From Enoplosus armatus (taxonomy: Eukaryota > Chordata > Actinopteri > Centrarchiformes > Enoplosidae), in NCBI RefSeq assembly GCF_043641665.1, contig NC_092192.1:2044001-2108000 (forward strand): a stretch of 64,000 bases of DNA, written 5' to 3'. The notes under the pieces are model-generated. The model worked only from the letters and a program-made list of their open reading frames with translations. It was not told the origin of the DNA and made no database searches. Every line of letters starts with the position of its first letter. Position 1 is the stretch's first letter. The position numbers and the translations under genes were made by a program. Below are positions 12,493 to 25,010 of the stretch, piece by piece.

Positions 12493-14828
12493 ACCCTGCC
12501 ATACTAATCAGCTCGGCCCAACACTCTCCGAGTCGACACCCCCGGCAGGCCTATTTGCAGAGGAATATCAAACGTCCTGCTCGCTATCATTCTTTCCAAT
12601 TAGAGGCTCGGGACTTCATTACTGCCGCCCCGCCGGCTGCAGGCTTCAAACACTTACAGACAGACAGGCGGACATCAAGGTTCAGGCTCTTAACTTATCT
12701 TTTACAATCTCTGCTGAAGAGTGAAGGACATTACCCACTGTGTGCTCAGCAATGTCCATCTGTCTGTCTGCCTGTCTCACTCTAGCTGTCTCCGTCCCCA
12801 CTGCTGCGTTCACACTGCATGCAGTCATGTTACTTTCTGGACTGCTGCGCACCAGTTTGTCTTTTTGAATGTTTGTCCTGTGAGAGCAGGGATCATTTTT
12901 ATTTCCCTTTCTGCATTACAACTGACGTTACTGCCACTGAGACCTGAGAGGAACTATGAAAAGACATCCCATCATGTGATTTTAGTTGGATGATAATGGT
13001 AAGGTAAGGTTCGTAGTTTTTAAATCGTTTGGCATGTTAGCACGTGAACATCTGCTAATTAGTACATAATACAAATTACAGCTGAGGCTGATGTCAATAG
13101 TTTTTCGGTTATTGGACAAAATGAAATGTTGACCTAATGATGCAGCTAAATGAAAAGTTATTATTAATTCCCCCTGTGGGCACCATGAATTCACTCCCCC
13201 CCCCCGGAGCCACTAGCATCTTCAAATGAACATTTTTATATTGACTTATTGTAGATTTGTACTGGAAGTACAAGTCTGCTATAGTCTGTGTGTTGGCCTC
13301 AGTATCTGACGTCAACGTAGTGGAAATGAAAAAAGTAACTTAATGCTACTTCTTGATTTGAAGCTAATTTGAAGAGGTGTTGGCTCTGTGACACGTGGGA
13401 GAAAAAAATCTAAATGGCTGCATTGTGAAGAACATTATGGAGCTCGTACATCCCTCTCTTCTTTCTTTCTTGTGGGGGGGGCAGAGAGATGATCAGATGA
13501 TCTCCTCATGCAGTCACTTTAATCATCTTTGTCCCTGAGTGGTCACATGCCAGCCTAATGATGACCAGGCGAGCCTGCGTCCCGCTGCAAGCTGTCAGCT
13601 GTAAAAAAAGAAAATCCCTCTCCCGTGTTTTATCTCCAACAAGGAACAAGTTTACCTGTTATTCCAAATCTGCTCTGTAATCATCCGAACCACTAGCAGT
13701 GAGTCCAAAGATGCACATATACTGTTGTGTTTGTGTTACTCTGCATTGGATGGCAGCTGCTCCCTCGGTGCAGGCAGGGATGGATGTTGCAGTTGTCATT
13801 GTGGGCGGCTGCTGTGTATCTGCTGTCGCCGATGCCACACCGGCATTGTTAAAATGTCTCTTGCTTTCTCGCCAATCACTGTCGGGCTCGCCTGTCACTC
13901 CGGCGGCAGTGTCTCTGTGCTCTGTCAGCATATTTAAGCCGAAAAAAAAAAAAAGAAAGAGCAGAAGTTGTGGAGTGATATGACCCAGGGTAAATGATTT
14001 ATATTCACCTGCAGTTTGGGAGGAATTGTCGGTGGCTTGTCACGTCTTTCCTAGCGGGCTGTAATCCGCCGGCTGCATACTGTATGTGACGAGTGGAACT
14101 TGAGTTGAGCAAGAGAGATCCATCTGTCACCAGGCTGCCATAGTTAGCTTCTCTTTCTTCTCCTTCTTCTCTTTTTCTTGTCTGCTCTCTCACATTTTCT
14201 TTCTTTCTTCTCCCTCTTTCTTCTATATTCGGGACTCACTTTGATCTCTATTCTCTATTTTTACTTTCTCTGATCCACTGGCTGCAGACACTATTTGACA
14301 GCCTAAACTTACTGTTGAGGTGGAGAATTGCCCCCCTTAATAAAAGCTGTTGATTTCCTTATATCATTCAGAGGAGAAAGGGCAACGCTTCCCAGCAGGG
14401 AGTGCTGGCTATTTATTAGAGAGGGCTGCTGGCTACACCTCCAGTCTGACTGAAATACTAAAAGAGAAGAATATTATATAGTCTGCAGCAGAGAAAATGA
14501 GAGCGAGCAAATGATGGAATGAGGGTGAAAGATAATAGAGGGCAGAGAGAGAAAAATATTAAATGGGTGAATCTTAAATTCCTGGTCCTGCACGGTTCGG
14601 GGGGGCAGGTCTCTCTGTCTTCAGGATGTTATGTACTTACCTCCCGGAGTTTACAGAGCTGTCGTGATGACTGTGACGCAGAGTGTGCAGTTCTGTGCTG
14701 CTGTGCTGAAAAAAGTTTTCTACAGACATTCTTGGTCCCCAGAGGATGAATTCTAATCATTTCAATGATCCCCCTGATGTGTCATCTAGAGCAGCCAACA
14801 GCTCAAAACTTACAAATGTAACTGTATG

Positions 14829-15000
14829 CCTTCTCAGTTAACATGCACATTTTTACTGCAGTCGCTGCTCAACAATTGTGGAACCCGTTGCCACGGGATA
14901 TTCCACGTAGCACTTCCATCTTTGTTTTTAAATCTAAACTAAAGACCTATTTGTATTCACTGGCCTTTTCGGGCCCATTAAAAGGCCACTCGGCCTCGTC
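14829..15000 (+). mobile_element. L2-like LINE fragment, reverse transcriptase C-terminal region
   Basis: The + strand reading from about 14846 gives FTAVAAQQLWNPLPRDI, then STSIFVFKSKLKTYLYSLAF. This matches the well-known end of L2/Rex1-type LINE ORF2 proteins (A-LWN-LP--IR---S---FK--LKT-L-SLAF). Only this short piece is readable. No catalytic reverse transcriptase motif or endonuclease is present, so it is a dead, 5'-truncated copy. A neighbouring segment of the same protein type occurs at 63016-63180. The clade call (L2 versus Rex1) is tentative. Confidence 0.7.
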
Positions 15001-18000
15001 TACAGGCAAAGTTGAGCCGATGAAGAGCTGAGCCTGAGATGTCCTGAAATGGCCACCATACGGAGGAAAAATCCTTTTGATTTCAGAAACAACATTGCAT
15101 TTTCTCTTGCTTCCCCCCCCTCAGGACAAATTTTACATTGTTTTGCCTCACTAGTGGAAAACATCTAAGAATAGTTAATAGCTGTCTCTCTAATTTTCAT
15201 CCAACCATTTTCTATCGGTATGTCTGATCTTTACAAACATTAAATCTATTTAGTCTGAGCGGCTCAGTGCGTAATAACACGTCATGTCTGTCTATTATTT
15301 AGGCTGGAGGACTGATTTCCAGTCAAAATACAGCACAGAAAGTGAGGCTTTATTCCCAGAGGGAAAATTCACTCAACACTCTGACTGACTGACTTTTCAA
15401 TTTTAACACATGAATCAAACATGTAGTTAATATTGTTAAAGAATACGACCGTGTCATTTTGTTGCAGTGTTTTTATTTCCTTGCCATGTTGATGATGTTG
15501 ATTTTCATCCATCGCAAACATTGAAGGAATCAGTCTGGTGTCCAACGAAAGGGTATCTCATATTGACCATTCATACAAGATGCACAGTAGATGTACCAAC
15601 CATTAAAATAATGTGATATTTTATTGTTATTTTAATGACTGGGCACAGTAAACCTGCCTAAGAGCTCTATTTATGTGTCTAAGACAACAACCTTGTTCTC
15701 TCAGAGGTCATTCTGGGAAATGTAGGAAATCACCAGTTGCAGTGGAGGTGGTGGAGGTTTATTGAGGGAGAGTGGGTACACCATGGTAGTAAATTACAAC
15801 ACTTCATTACAAAACCACTACGGAACACAGCGAACATCACAAATCGGTTTTATCTAACAGCTTGAGAGTGGGATTTTCTCTGACAAGATGAGAGGGGGTT
15901 TCATGCAGTTAGACGTCCAGTCAGCGGTCATAATTTCACGGTCAGACATCCGAACAGCATCACAGATTCGTCGAGCTTTTTACCCAGCTGTTGACTTTGA
16001 CTGAAACGTTACAGGTCCCATGTGGTTGTCATCATGCTGAACAGTCATCATTTACACCTGTGGATTAAATTGGATGCACCGGTGGGTAATCCATCCATCC
16101 AGCAGGACTTTGTCTATTGGTGCTTCCTGTTTTTATCATGTCCATGCATTCGAACAATATACATTCAGCAAGTTCGTTAGTGAGTTACAGCGAGCTGTGT
16201 GACTGCACATGTTAAGTGCATGGGAAGAACGTGACATTAATATTCATGCATGTGTGTATGACTGCATGTATTTAAATCCAGTACAACACTGTAGAGCTAT
16301 GTATAACAGGCATCGTGCAGGCAGGCTGAATCCAAACCGTGCTTGTAGATTTAATTTCCCACTTTTAGCTTCATATCAACAGCAGCTGTCACACATCAAG
16401 GGACTGACCATTTATGTCAAACAGAGTTCAATTTGCAGTGAAAGGCTGTGTGAGGGAGAAATGAATCCCCCTTTAACAAACACACACATGGATGTGTGTT
16501 AGTCAGCTGGCTAATGAACCAGTGATATTTAAACATGAATGAAGCAGCTAGATTTTTACATTCTCACCACAGCTCTCAGATTTTAATTGCTAACGCAGGA
16601 TACATGTATAAATGACATGTTCTATAATGGAGTATCCCACCTCTTTGACTTCTACCAGCCTGCTACCATTGTTGTAGACAGAAAGGATGTGGGGTCGGAG
16701 GCTTGTAGAAATGCAACCACTGTATAGAGTCACGTTCAGAAACATTTGGGATGCACCGAAATGCACAAAGATAAAAGCAGGATTTTGGTTTCCGGTCATT
16801 GTTGCTCATGTTTAGTCCACGACCGTCACCAATCACTGAGGTGATTCCTGGAGGGAGTTTCTTCTGTGCCTCGTGTGTCTCTGTATTTCATCACCTCTGA
16901 GACACTTCAGGCCACGACTGATGACATCTGCCTCTGGTCTGACTATAAACACAAACACACACTGATACACACACTTTCATACACATGTGGACACACAGCT
17001 GCTCACTCAGACACATTAATCTTTAATGGCATCATTTATTATCTCTCCTGACCCCCCCCAGCCCATGAACATGTCAGCGCTGTGACGTATCGCTGCTGTC
17101 TGCTCAGTGTTCATGTGGAGCCTGTAATCAGAAAATCTGATAGATTCAAGTCTCATTCACGGAGGTGCACATGAATGGTGTCGTCACACTGCTGAATACA
17201 AACATCTGCAGTGTCACCATGTCAATAATCTGTGAGTAAGCGTCTCATCTTCAAACTCTTCATCCTCATACGCACAACTAGAGCCTGACCGATACTGGAT
17301 AGTTTCAGAAATCTGATAGCCAATATTCATTTGAACAAGATGCAAACTGAGTGATATTTTAGATTTGAAACATAAACTTTACAAACTATGTAATGGGATC
17401 CCCGTTGCTTTATGATCTCGAACATAAATTTGGCATTTCTCTACTGCCCTTTGTTGTTAGTTCTTGGTCGGCATATGGGCCAATACAGATTTAAACTCCA
17501 GCACCATTTGAAATATACGGTATATATACATTTTCTATACACCGCTGAGTGCGGTGAATACATCACCGTGTTGGAACTCTCTATATGTGTGACAAAAAAA
17601 GGTGGAATGAATAAAATAAAGCGTTTTATCCTTTTAAACAAGCGAGTTAAGGCAGAGTGACAGCCAGAAGCAAAGCAAAGAGCGTTTTGTTCTTTTTATT
17701 CCGACTGAGAGCTGGGATTTCTAACGTGAGGCTTGTGTTTTATCTTCACTCACTTTACTGCAGGAGAGAGGTAGTGACATGCACCGAGGCTTCCTCTTCA
17801 CTTTCCATCTCCCCTCTCTGTATTCGGGCTCTAAGTGACCGAACATTAGGTATTTAAATGTCACCAGAGCGTTCACGAGCCCCTGGAAATAGAGTTGTTT
17901 TTTCCTTTTTTATAAGCCATCAGGTATGTTTTGCTTCTCAGAAAATCTGAGAAATGAATCTTTAAAATTCTGATTCAGAAAAAGACAGCACAATATAGCA

Positions 18001-19044
18001 CAGTTGTTGCTTATTTCCCAATAGCAACTACTGGTTGCAATACTAGTGAAATCACTCAGTATTCCATACCAGAGCTTGTTTTCCTTAGTAGTTGTTGATG
18101 TGTATTTTTAAGGAATAACCAGAAAGTATACGTTTCACTACAAGCAAAAAAAAAACAGAACAGAACAGAAGTGGCTCCACCTGTAGCAGTCATCAACAGG
18201 AGAGTTATCTATCCCACATGGGCGAGCCGAAGCTCCACTTTGCATAAAGATATTTCACTTTCCTGACTTTTTGACAGGTTGAGCTGTGTTATGCAGAGCT
18301 CCCTGGAGGAGCGAGTGTGTTGTAAATATCTCAGGGCATAAGGGAAACTCAACCGTTACATGCCTGTTTAAGAGAAATATACTTGTCACAAGTGAATCTG
18401 TCCAGGTGGCTTCAACATAAATGAATGAATAAAAGAAAGCTGCTCCATTCAGTTGCACTATTAAAGTGACTAAAATAACTTAATACAGTATATGATATAT
18501 ATAACGACGTTCAATATTTCTTTCCCTTTTATTACTTCGCGGAGGATCTTATCGTACCGCTAGGAGTCCTCCTAAATGGTGCTAAACATTCGGCGACAGG
18601 AAAGAAGAAGAGTTTCCTCCTTTCACAAAGCTGGCGAGAGCAACTCTTAATAAGGACGTGGACAAACTCATAACTCCCCGTTGCTATGGATGACATCATG
18701 TTTTTGAATGCGTCCTCAGTGATTGGTTGACAGGTGACTCATCACGTCTTTGATGTGGTAATAGAACAAATAGCACCAATTTTACCAGGTAATTCAGCGA
18801 CATTTAGTGTTGCTGTACACTTAATAAACTGGGTCTGAATTGGGTCATTTTAATGCTGAGCGTTCATATAAAACTGTATTACTGTACTATTCAGTCATAA
18901 AATATTATAAATATTATCAAATATTATATCAAATATATGATATTATTTGAATTTTTCTGAACGACATGGAAGGCTCAACAATCAAACTCCACCGTCACTG
19001 GAAAATCAATTGTATCTCCTGTTATAATCAGGTTTTTTGACAGT

Positions 19045-19045
<1 letters not shown>

Positions 19046-19094
<49 letters not shown>
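19046..19094. repeat. (CA)n microsatellite
   Basis: Uninterrupted CA dinucleotides over 49 nt, the longest CA run in the window. Confidence 0.95.
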
Positions 19095-19096
<2 letters not shown>

Positions 19097-19989
19097 AGAA
19101 TTGGGGCTAAATGCCAGCAAATTAATTTGACAAGATTGGAACTTTTTGTTCTCCATCTAACTGACTAGTGAAAGCTTAAATTTGTGGTGTTTGGATTCTC
19201 AGCGGTGCCTCAAAACGCCTTGAAACACACTCAGTCATGGCCATTGATCTGCACCTGATGCTTTGTTGATTTGATGTACCTGAATGCTTCGGTTTACTCG
19301 AGCTGAGCTGCTGTATTGGCACTACAGTCAATCGGATTTACTTTGTTTTTTTTGCTCGTAAACAAACAAGCAATGGAGTGTAAGTCATACTGCAGGAGAT
19401 CTGAAACATTTCTTTCTACTATTGTTAATAATCCAACAGGACTAAACATTAGTAGCCACACTGGCGGCCCTGCAATGCTTACGACACCCCATGAAGTAAG
19501 ATTGTTTGGAGAGTTTCCATTTTCATCCTTCACAACTTTACTATTCCACCATATTTACTTAATGGTGGGAAACGTGTGCAAATGCTGGTAACCATTAGAT
19601 GTTAACAAGCTAATGATTAGCATCTAACATTTCCATTAGTCTTCGCTTCATACACTTCTGAGACTGCGTCCCAGTGCACCGTCTCATTTGACCCATGTCA
19701 CTAACTGAGCTGCACAGACAGAAGAAGAAGGAACAGAACCCGAGAAGCAATCGTGATAAAATTGTTGCTTTTCAGCAGCGTTGACGAGACAACGGCATAT
19801 CGAGCGCATTATTATTCTGCGAATAGCTTCGTAGTACTTTGTTATATACTGCAATTCTGTTCTTGTATTCAGAGTACTTTGTAACATGGCTACGTAGTAG
19901 TTCTTGGTTTCTTGGTTTGTGATTCTGCTGCTGCTCTGTAGACATATTGCCCGTCCCTCCATGTCGTCGGTTGTACATATTGTAAACAC

Positions 19990-20033
19990 CGAATTCTGGG
20001 TTTTATAAATAAAGTTGGCTTTGACTTGACATT
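19990..20033 (+). mobile_element. LINE-like 3' tail
   Basis: The segment tttataaataaagttggct followed by ttgacttgacat closely resembles the tail of the L2-like element ending at about 63465, which reads tttataaataaagcttggct then tgacttgacat. A short AATAAA-containing tail followed by TTGAC units is typical of fish LINE 3' ends. No coding part is recognised just upstream, so the left boundary is unknown. Chance resemblance to an mRNA end is possible. Confidence 0.4.
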
Positions 20034-20347
20034 TTAGCACGTTAGCATGTTAACATCAAAGTTAGCAGTTAGTTGGCTGAAAGGACGCTTGTAATGTTGA
20101 TCAATAAGTAAAAATGAACTCCTGATGCTGCTCCGAGCTGCTGTAGCAGCAGCATTAAATGTACTCTTCCCTATCAAGCGTGTGTGAGTCCATGTTATCA
20201 GTGAGGCGAGGCGAGCCATCGTGTGCGCTGACTGTAGTCATATAGATCGGCTGAGTCCCAGAGATTATGTCCATTGATCGGACGGGAGGGGTTTGTGGTT
20301 TCAATTGACGGTGAACTCCTGTCTGATGTCGTGTTCTATGATTTCAG

Positions 20348-20420
20348 GGGCCGAAGGAGCCGTGTTCAGCAAATCAGTGGAGACGCCGCATGTCAGGGCC
20401 GAGCCGTTCAAAGAGCTGAG
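20348..20420 (+). CDS. sgcd: Delta-sarcoglycan, internal coding exon (73 nt, partial gene)
   Basis: This exon encodes (G)[18 protein letters not shown] then PFKEL plus two bases of an Arg codon. Delta-sarcoglycan is a single-pass membrane glycoprotein of the dystrophin-associated complex in muscle, and this part lies outside the cell. The acceptor is tttcag at 20342-20347 and the donor is gtgagt from 20421. It begins with the last two bases of a Gly codon and ends with ag of an Arg codon that the next exon completes with g. As I recall, the mammalian SGCD exon at this place is also 73 nt with the same phase. GAEG, the SK before the ETP motif and PFKELR favour delta over zeta or gamma, which I recall with GTEG or GPEG and less similar ends. 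Roughly 167 N-terminal residues, including the membrane segment, are encoded upstream of the window. Confidence 0.9.
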
Positions 20421-21659
20421 GTGAGTCTGTTTCTATCGCAGCACACGGCAGATACACGGACATGTGCAGGAAATGATTATATACCGTGAGAAAGTTATCC
20501 TGCATCTACACAAATCAATAAAACGCTCACACAAAAACACAAACGTGACTTCAAACCAAAACTTCTGCTGAAGCAAATCACTCACAAGCAAACACTTCTA
20601 CTTTACTCGCTCCTGTTCATGTGTGATCAGAGGACGATTAGTCCATCGACAGAAACAATTCAACAATTTGATTATCAATTAATCATGTAACTGTCTCAGA
20701 TTCTCTGGTTTAAACTTCGCAAATGTGTTCTGTAATATACTGCAATATATAATAAACAGAATATCTCTATATATCTATAATGACCAGGTAGTAACATAAT
20801 GTATTATGTGTGTAGTATATATACATAACTGACCCTGTCAAACGGGTATTGGAGGATATTGACTCAGCATTTGTCCTCTGAGGTTTTACGCTGGCAAAAT
20901 AGAAGGAAAGAAAATAGTGTGTTTGGGATGGTGAGGGAGGAGAGAAAGAAGATGTCACAGTTCAGACAATGAAAACATGTTATTGACTGCAGCAAAGAAT
21001 ATTGCAGCAAAATGGAAAATATATTTTTCCTTTCCTTTGATTGATTCCCAGTTAGCAGCCAATTAAATACCCATTCTGTTAGCCTGTTCATTTTTTAATC
21101 TGTTTATAGAAATAATCTATTTCTAAAATAGGATTCACACACACTCAAACCTGCCAAATGATACACAGTGCAGACTAATCATCACAGAAACACCACATTT
21201 TGATTTTTCTGCCAATATTTTAGTTTATGATGCATGGCTAATTGGTGAATCATCAATGCTTCGCTAATGGCCCAGTTTGATTCTTCATATGCATTTATTA
21301 GCTCTTTTTCTTACTATAATTTTGCCCAAAGAAAAGTCAAAAATCCAGCATTAGTGGATTTAGCAACTATGAGCTCATTTCAACGTTGACTTTTTATGTA
21401 TTTTTTTAAATTGTGCAAATTGTAATAGCTGAGGTCACAATACTTCCACAACAAAAGATCTTGCCTCTTTGCAATTAACTGGGGAGAAACGAAGATGAAA
21501 AGCAGGCGAGGCAGTGTTTAGATGTAGAAAGAGGTGGAAAGAGTAGGTTTCCATGAGTAATCAGTACTCCTGTCTGTCCGAGCCAGAATCCGAATCTTTC
21601 ATCCATATGTGTTCATATGTTGGTGAAGCAATGACTGTTTGGACCCTACTGACCCTAAT

Positions 21660-22110
21660 TACAGTGGTCAAAGCTGCATTATGTAATATTCTTCATAACA
21701 ACAAGTTGAGTGAAAGTGGTTACTCACAGTGATGAATCCACAGAGGATTATACAGAGCTTTGCCTCCTGCGGCTCATTCTTTTGGTTTGTACGGTACATT
21801 TACTGCACGGTTCACTCTCAGGACTCCTTGTTGAACCTTGTTTTCAGGTTTTTAGCAGTCAAGCTCTGATAATCCCACGATACACTACCTGCCCAGTTAG
21901 AGACTAGCTGGTGAAGAAAGGGGAAAATCTAGCAGCTACATAGACGGATATTTATGTCAGGAGCTGGTGGAGACCAAACCCCCGAAAGGAGGGTGAATAT
22001 TGGACTTCATCAGGCGGACACACACAACACCGATGTGATGATAACGTTGCTCTGTATCTGCTAGATGTGTAAAAACTGTCACATGTCAACTTCTAAGGTG
22101 GTAATAAATC
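21660..22110 (+). repeat. Probable teleost interspersed repeat, family unassigned
   Basis: The stretch from gctgcattatgtaatattct through tctgtatctgctagatgtgt, including gaaggagggtgaatattgga-like text near 21980, resembles a repeat I have met in several fish genomes. I cannot name the family, and no terminal repeats or coding content are visible. This rests on recognition alone. Confidence 0.35.
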
Positions 22111-22314
22111 AGGGCTGTGTGTCTGTCAGCTAAATGTTCAGTTCTTCTGCCCCAAACTGGCCAAAATAATTCAGACCACAGTCTCCGTTTGCCACGAGGG
22201 AACAAATCACAGTTTGATAATCAAAAGGTTTTGGGCGGACTGTCACTTTAAGGCGGACAGGTGTCACAAGTTATGAGCTCTCTGACAGGCATCAGTCAAA
22301 TTTAACTCTGGCTG

Positions 22315-22316
<2 letters not shown>

Positions 22317-22364
<48 letters not shown>
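22317..22364. repeat. (TG)n microsatellite
   Basis: Uninterrupted TG dinucleotides over 48 nt. Confidence 0.95.
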
Positions 22365-22365
<1 letters not shown>

Positions 22366-22449
22366 ACAGCCGAGGATGTCTCTTTGGTGTAAATGTCTTG
22401 TTTATCATCTCCCACCTGTGCTGTCAGATGTGATGACCGTCAATCAGAG

Positions 22450-22486
22450 CAGAGAGAGAGAGAGAGAGTGGGGGGGGGGGGGGGGG
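22450..22486. repeat. (AG)n followed by poly-G, 17 nt
   Basis: An AG-dinucleotide run leads directly into t and then 17 uninterrupted G at 22470-22486. Confidence 0.93.
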
Positions 22487-24789
22487 TTGATAACAGGACA
22501 AAAAATGAGACAAAGAACAAGAAAAAAGGGGGAAGGAGAGAGTTAGAGCGCTGTGTGACAGTGAAGGAGAAGGGAAGAAGAAAACACCTTTTTGTTCACT
22601 TTGGGTCACACTGAGATACATATCAAAACAACTACTGTCCTGATTTTCATGATTTTTAATGTAAATATTCATTGTGCCATTCAATATCAACGTTCTTCTT
22701 TATACATTGATTTTAAAAAAAGGAACATTACAAAACATATTGAGCTATAGGTAACTTAATTACATAGATCTGGAGCCACCAACTCAAGTTGCAACCTACC
22801 AAAACACTGAAACACCAGCAGTCATTACGATTTGTCCTAAAAACCAGCAACGCCTTCAGTCGAATTTCAAGCAGAAACCAGACATAAATGTTTTTTTAGA
22901 AAAGTGTTCGATTGTTGCAGTGACTGTTTTGTGACTGGTCTTTTTATCTACAGAGCACGCTGACATTCTTTGATCTGAATTGAAAGAGAAGCAGAAAGGC
23001 AAAGTGGTAGAAAGCCTGTGAAGTGAAAATAAGAAAATCTAAAGAAAATAAGAAAAAGGACAAAAAATGAAAGAAAAGCTCATTGTTGTTAGAGAGGAAA
23101 GAGTATAAAAAAAGAGACGAAAGAGAGACAATACTAAGAAAGAAAAAGAGCTTTATGTGACAGAGAAAATGCTGCAGGGACGAGCGTGACGGGAATTAGG
23201 GGTCAGATAGAGAAGGACTTTGATGACAAATATCTAATAACAGTATTTCAGTGGTGTGTGCGCCGAGATGAACTGTGATCCATCAATCACTGCTGCTTTC
23301 CTTTCAAAATCATCATTTCAAATAATAAAAAAAAGAGAAAGAAAGTCCCGTCAGTGGTGCACAGATCGTTTCTGAGCGACGCTCCCAAAGCCCCCCATCA
23401 TGTGATTGTCCTTATAATTTGACAGCCAGAGTCTACGGCGATGTGTTTTTTCCTTTCCTTTCCCCCCCGTGTTTATGCATCTTTGGTGACAACAAGCCAA
23501 TTGAGAATGAAATATGGCACAAACTATCCAATTATGTCAGAAAAGGGGAGCGAGCTCGCTGGAGCATGGCTAAAATCTAATCTTACTCTAATCTCTCCCA
23601 ACCCCTTGGCAGGTAGCAATCGAGGATTCAAACCCTATTCCGGGATATCGTATTAACCCGCAACACAAACACACACATCCCACCTAGAGCTGTCAGTTTT
23701 TTATCGAAACCGTAGCCGTCACATCCGTCTGCGTGGTAACGCCTTGTCAAGAGGATGTGTCCTTGCATCAGACGAACGCCTTTGTGAAAGTAAAATGGCA
23801 GCGTGGGTGAATTTGATAGTGCACCTTCATTTATGTCCTGACCAATTCAGAGGACAGATAACAGTAATAAATATGAAGCAATAAGAAGGAAAGTGAATGT
23901 GTTTCTCTTAAGGTGAAAGCAGATGCCGAGTGGCTCACTTCCTGCAAGAGCTGAGAAGCTGGAAGTTTTCACATCAGGAAAACTTAGATAGACTTACATT
24001 AGAGTCACAGAAACTCAATCTGGGGGAGTTTGTCCCACGGCTCTTCCTGTGTGGACACTTTTTAGTGCTCTGTAATCTTCACTCTACATGGGAACATTGA
24101 AAGTGCGCTGACAGACGAAAACGCACAGCAGGTTGCTAAGTTCAGTACAGAATACAGAATCAGACTGAGACAGTTAGATAGAAACTGTTTTGATCCTGCA
24201 GTTCTTTTTTTAAATTGCTCTACATGTTTATAACATATTGTTATTATTACTATTATTAGTAATAGTAGTGTTTAATATTCTCTCTAACTAAAGAAGAACA
24301 ATAAAACTTTGGGCCAGCTCTGGCACATCTACAGTGATGTTTATCAATGTGAATGTTCCCTGTGAAGCAAGCCGGTAATTAAACAGAACAATAGTCCAAA
24401 ACGACTGAACTGAACTCAAAGGTTGTGGACTAATGTTGTTTTGTTACAGTGATTAATACATTTTCTATCTGTTCATTGCTTTGACTGAGAGAATAAATGT
24501 GAAACAGTCTCTTTTACTTTTTGATTTAAAACAAGAAGTAAACTAAAAATGAAGCAAAACAGGCAAGTGATATGTTTAAATGTCAAAGGCAAGAAAAAGT
24601 CACAACCACAAAAATGGAGCTTTTGAGCAAATCGCACAAGCTTCATCAGCCGATCATCGAGCTGTAGATGTTCAAATGACAATTGAGCAAACTTGAAGCA
24701 GCTGTTTCTTTAGCGCTTCAGCGTCACGGGACCGTGATGCAGAGAAGATGTGTGAGCATTACACTGTGGTCTGTGTAGACGTCAGATCC

Positions 24790-25010
24790 TCTTCATCCTT
24801 TACTCCCCTTGTTTCCTCCTCCTCTCCTCTCTCACCTTACCTGCTCTCCTCTCATCCTCCCTCTTCATCCTCCCTCTGCTCTTGCTTCTCCTCCACCCTT
24901 TACAAGCCACCCTCTGATCTTCTTTCTTTCTTCCTTCTGCCCTTCGTTCCTCTTTTATTCTCCTCACGTGGTGCCCTTCTTTTGGTTTTATTGCGCTCAC
25001 GTTGCTTCTT
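24790..25010. repeat. Pyrimidine-rich tract
   Basis: The + strand is almost entirely C and T words (ctcctcctctcc, ttctttctttcttcc). Both strands show open frames here through low complexity rather than coding. Confidence 0.7.

Larger units (their letters stand above)
4538..20347. other. Non-coding sequence, presumed sgcd intron (3' part)
   Basis: No exon is recognisable until the acceptor at 20346-20347. I looked for the preceding sarcoglycan exon, which should end in a GAERLRVL-like motif followed by a phase-1 donor, and did not see it. The stretch holds CA/TG and CT microsatellites, poly-C and poly-G runs, a long purine-rich tract (8868-9756), one small inverted-repeat element (12018-12213), an L2-like LINE fragment (14829-15000) and a LINE-like 3' tail (19990-20033). 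The rest is unannotated unique-looking sequence. Confidence 0.5.

Noticed and set aside
17281..17335. Text resembling a gaccgatac...gatagccaatatt repeat, with a similar piece at about 35604-35690
   Set aside because: Similarity is weak and ends cannot be defined.
1..20347. Search for the preceding sgcd exon (GAERLRVL-like end) upstream of 20348
   Set aside because: No convincing match with flanking splice sites was seen, so earlier exons are assumed to lie outside the window.
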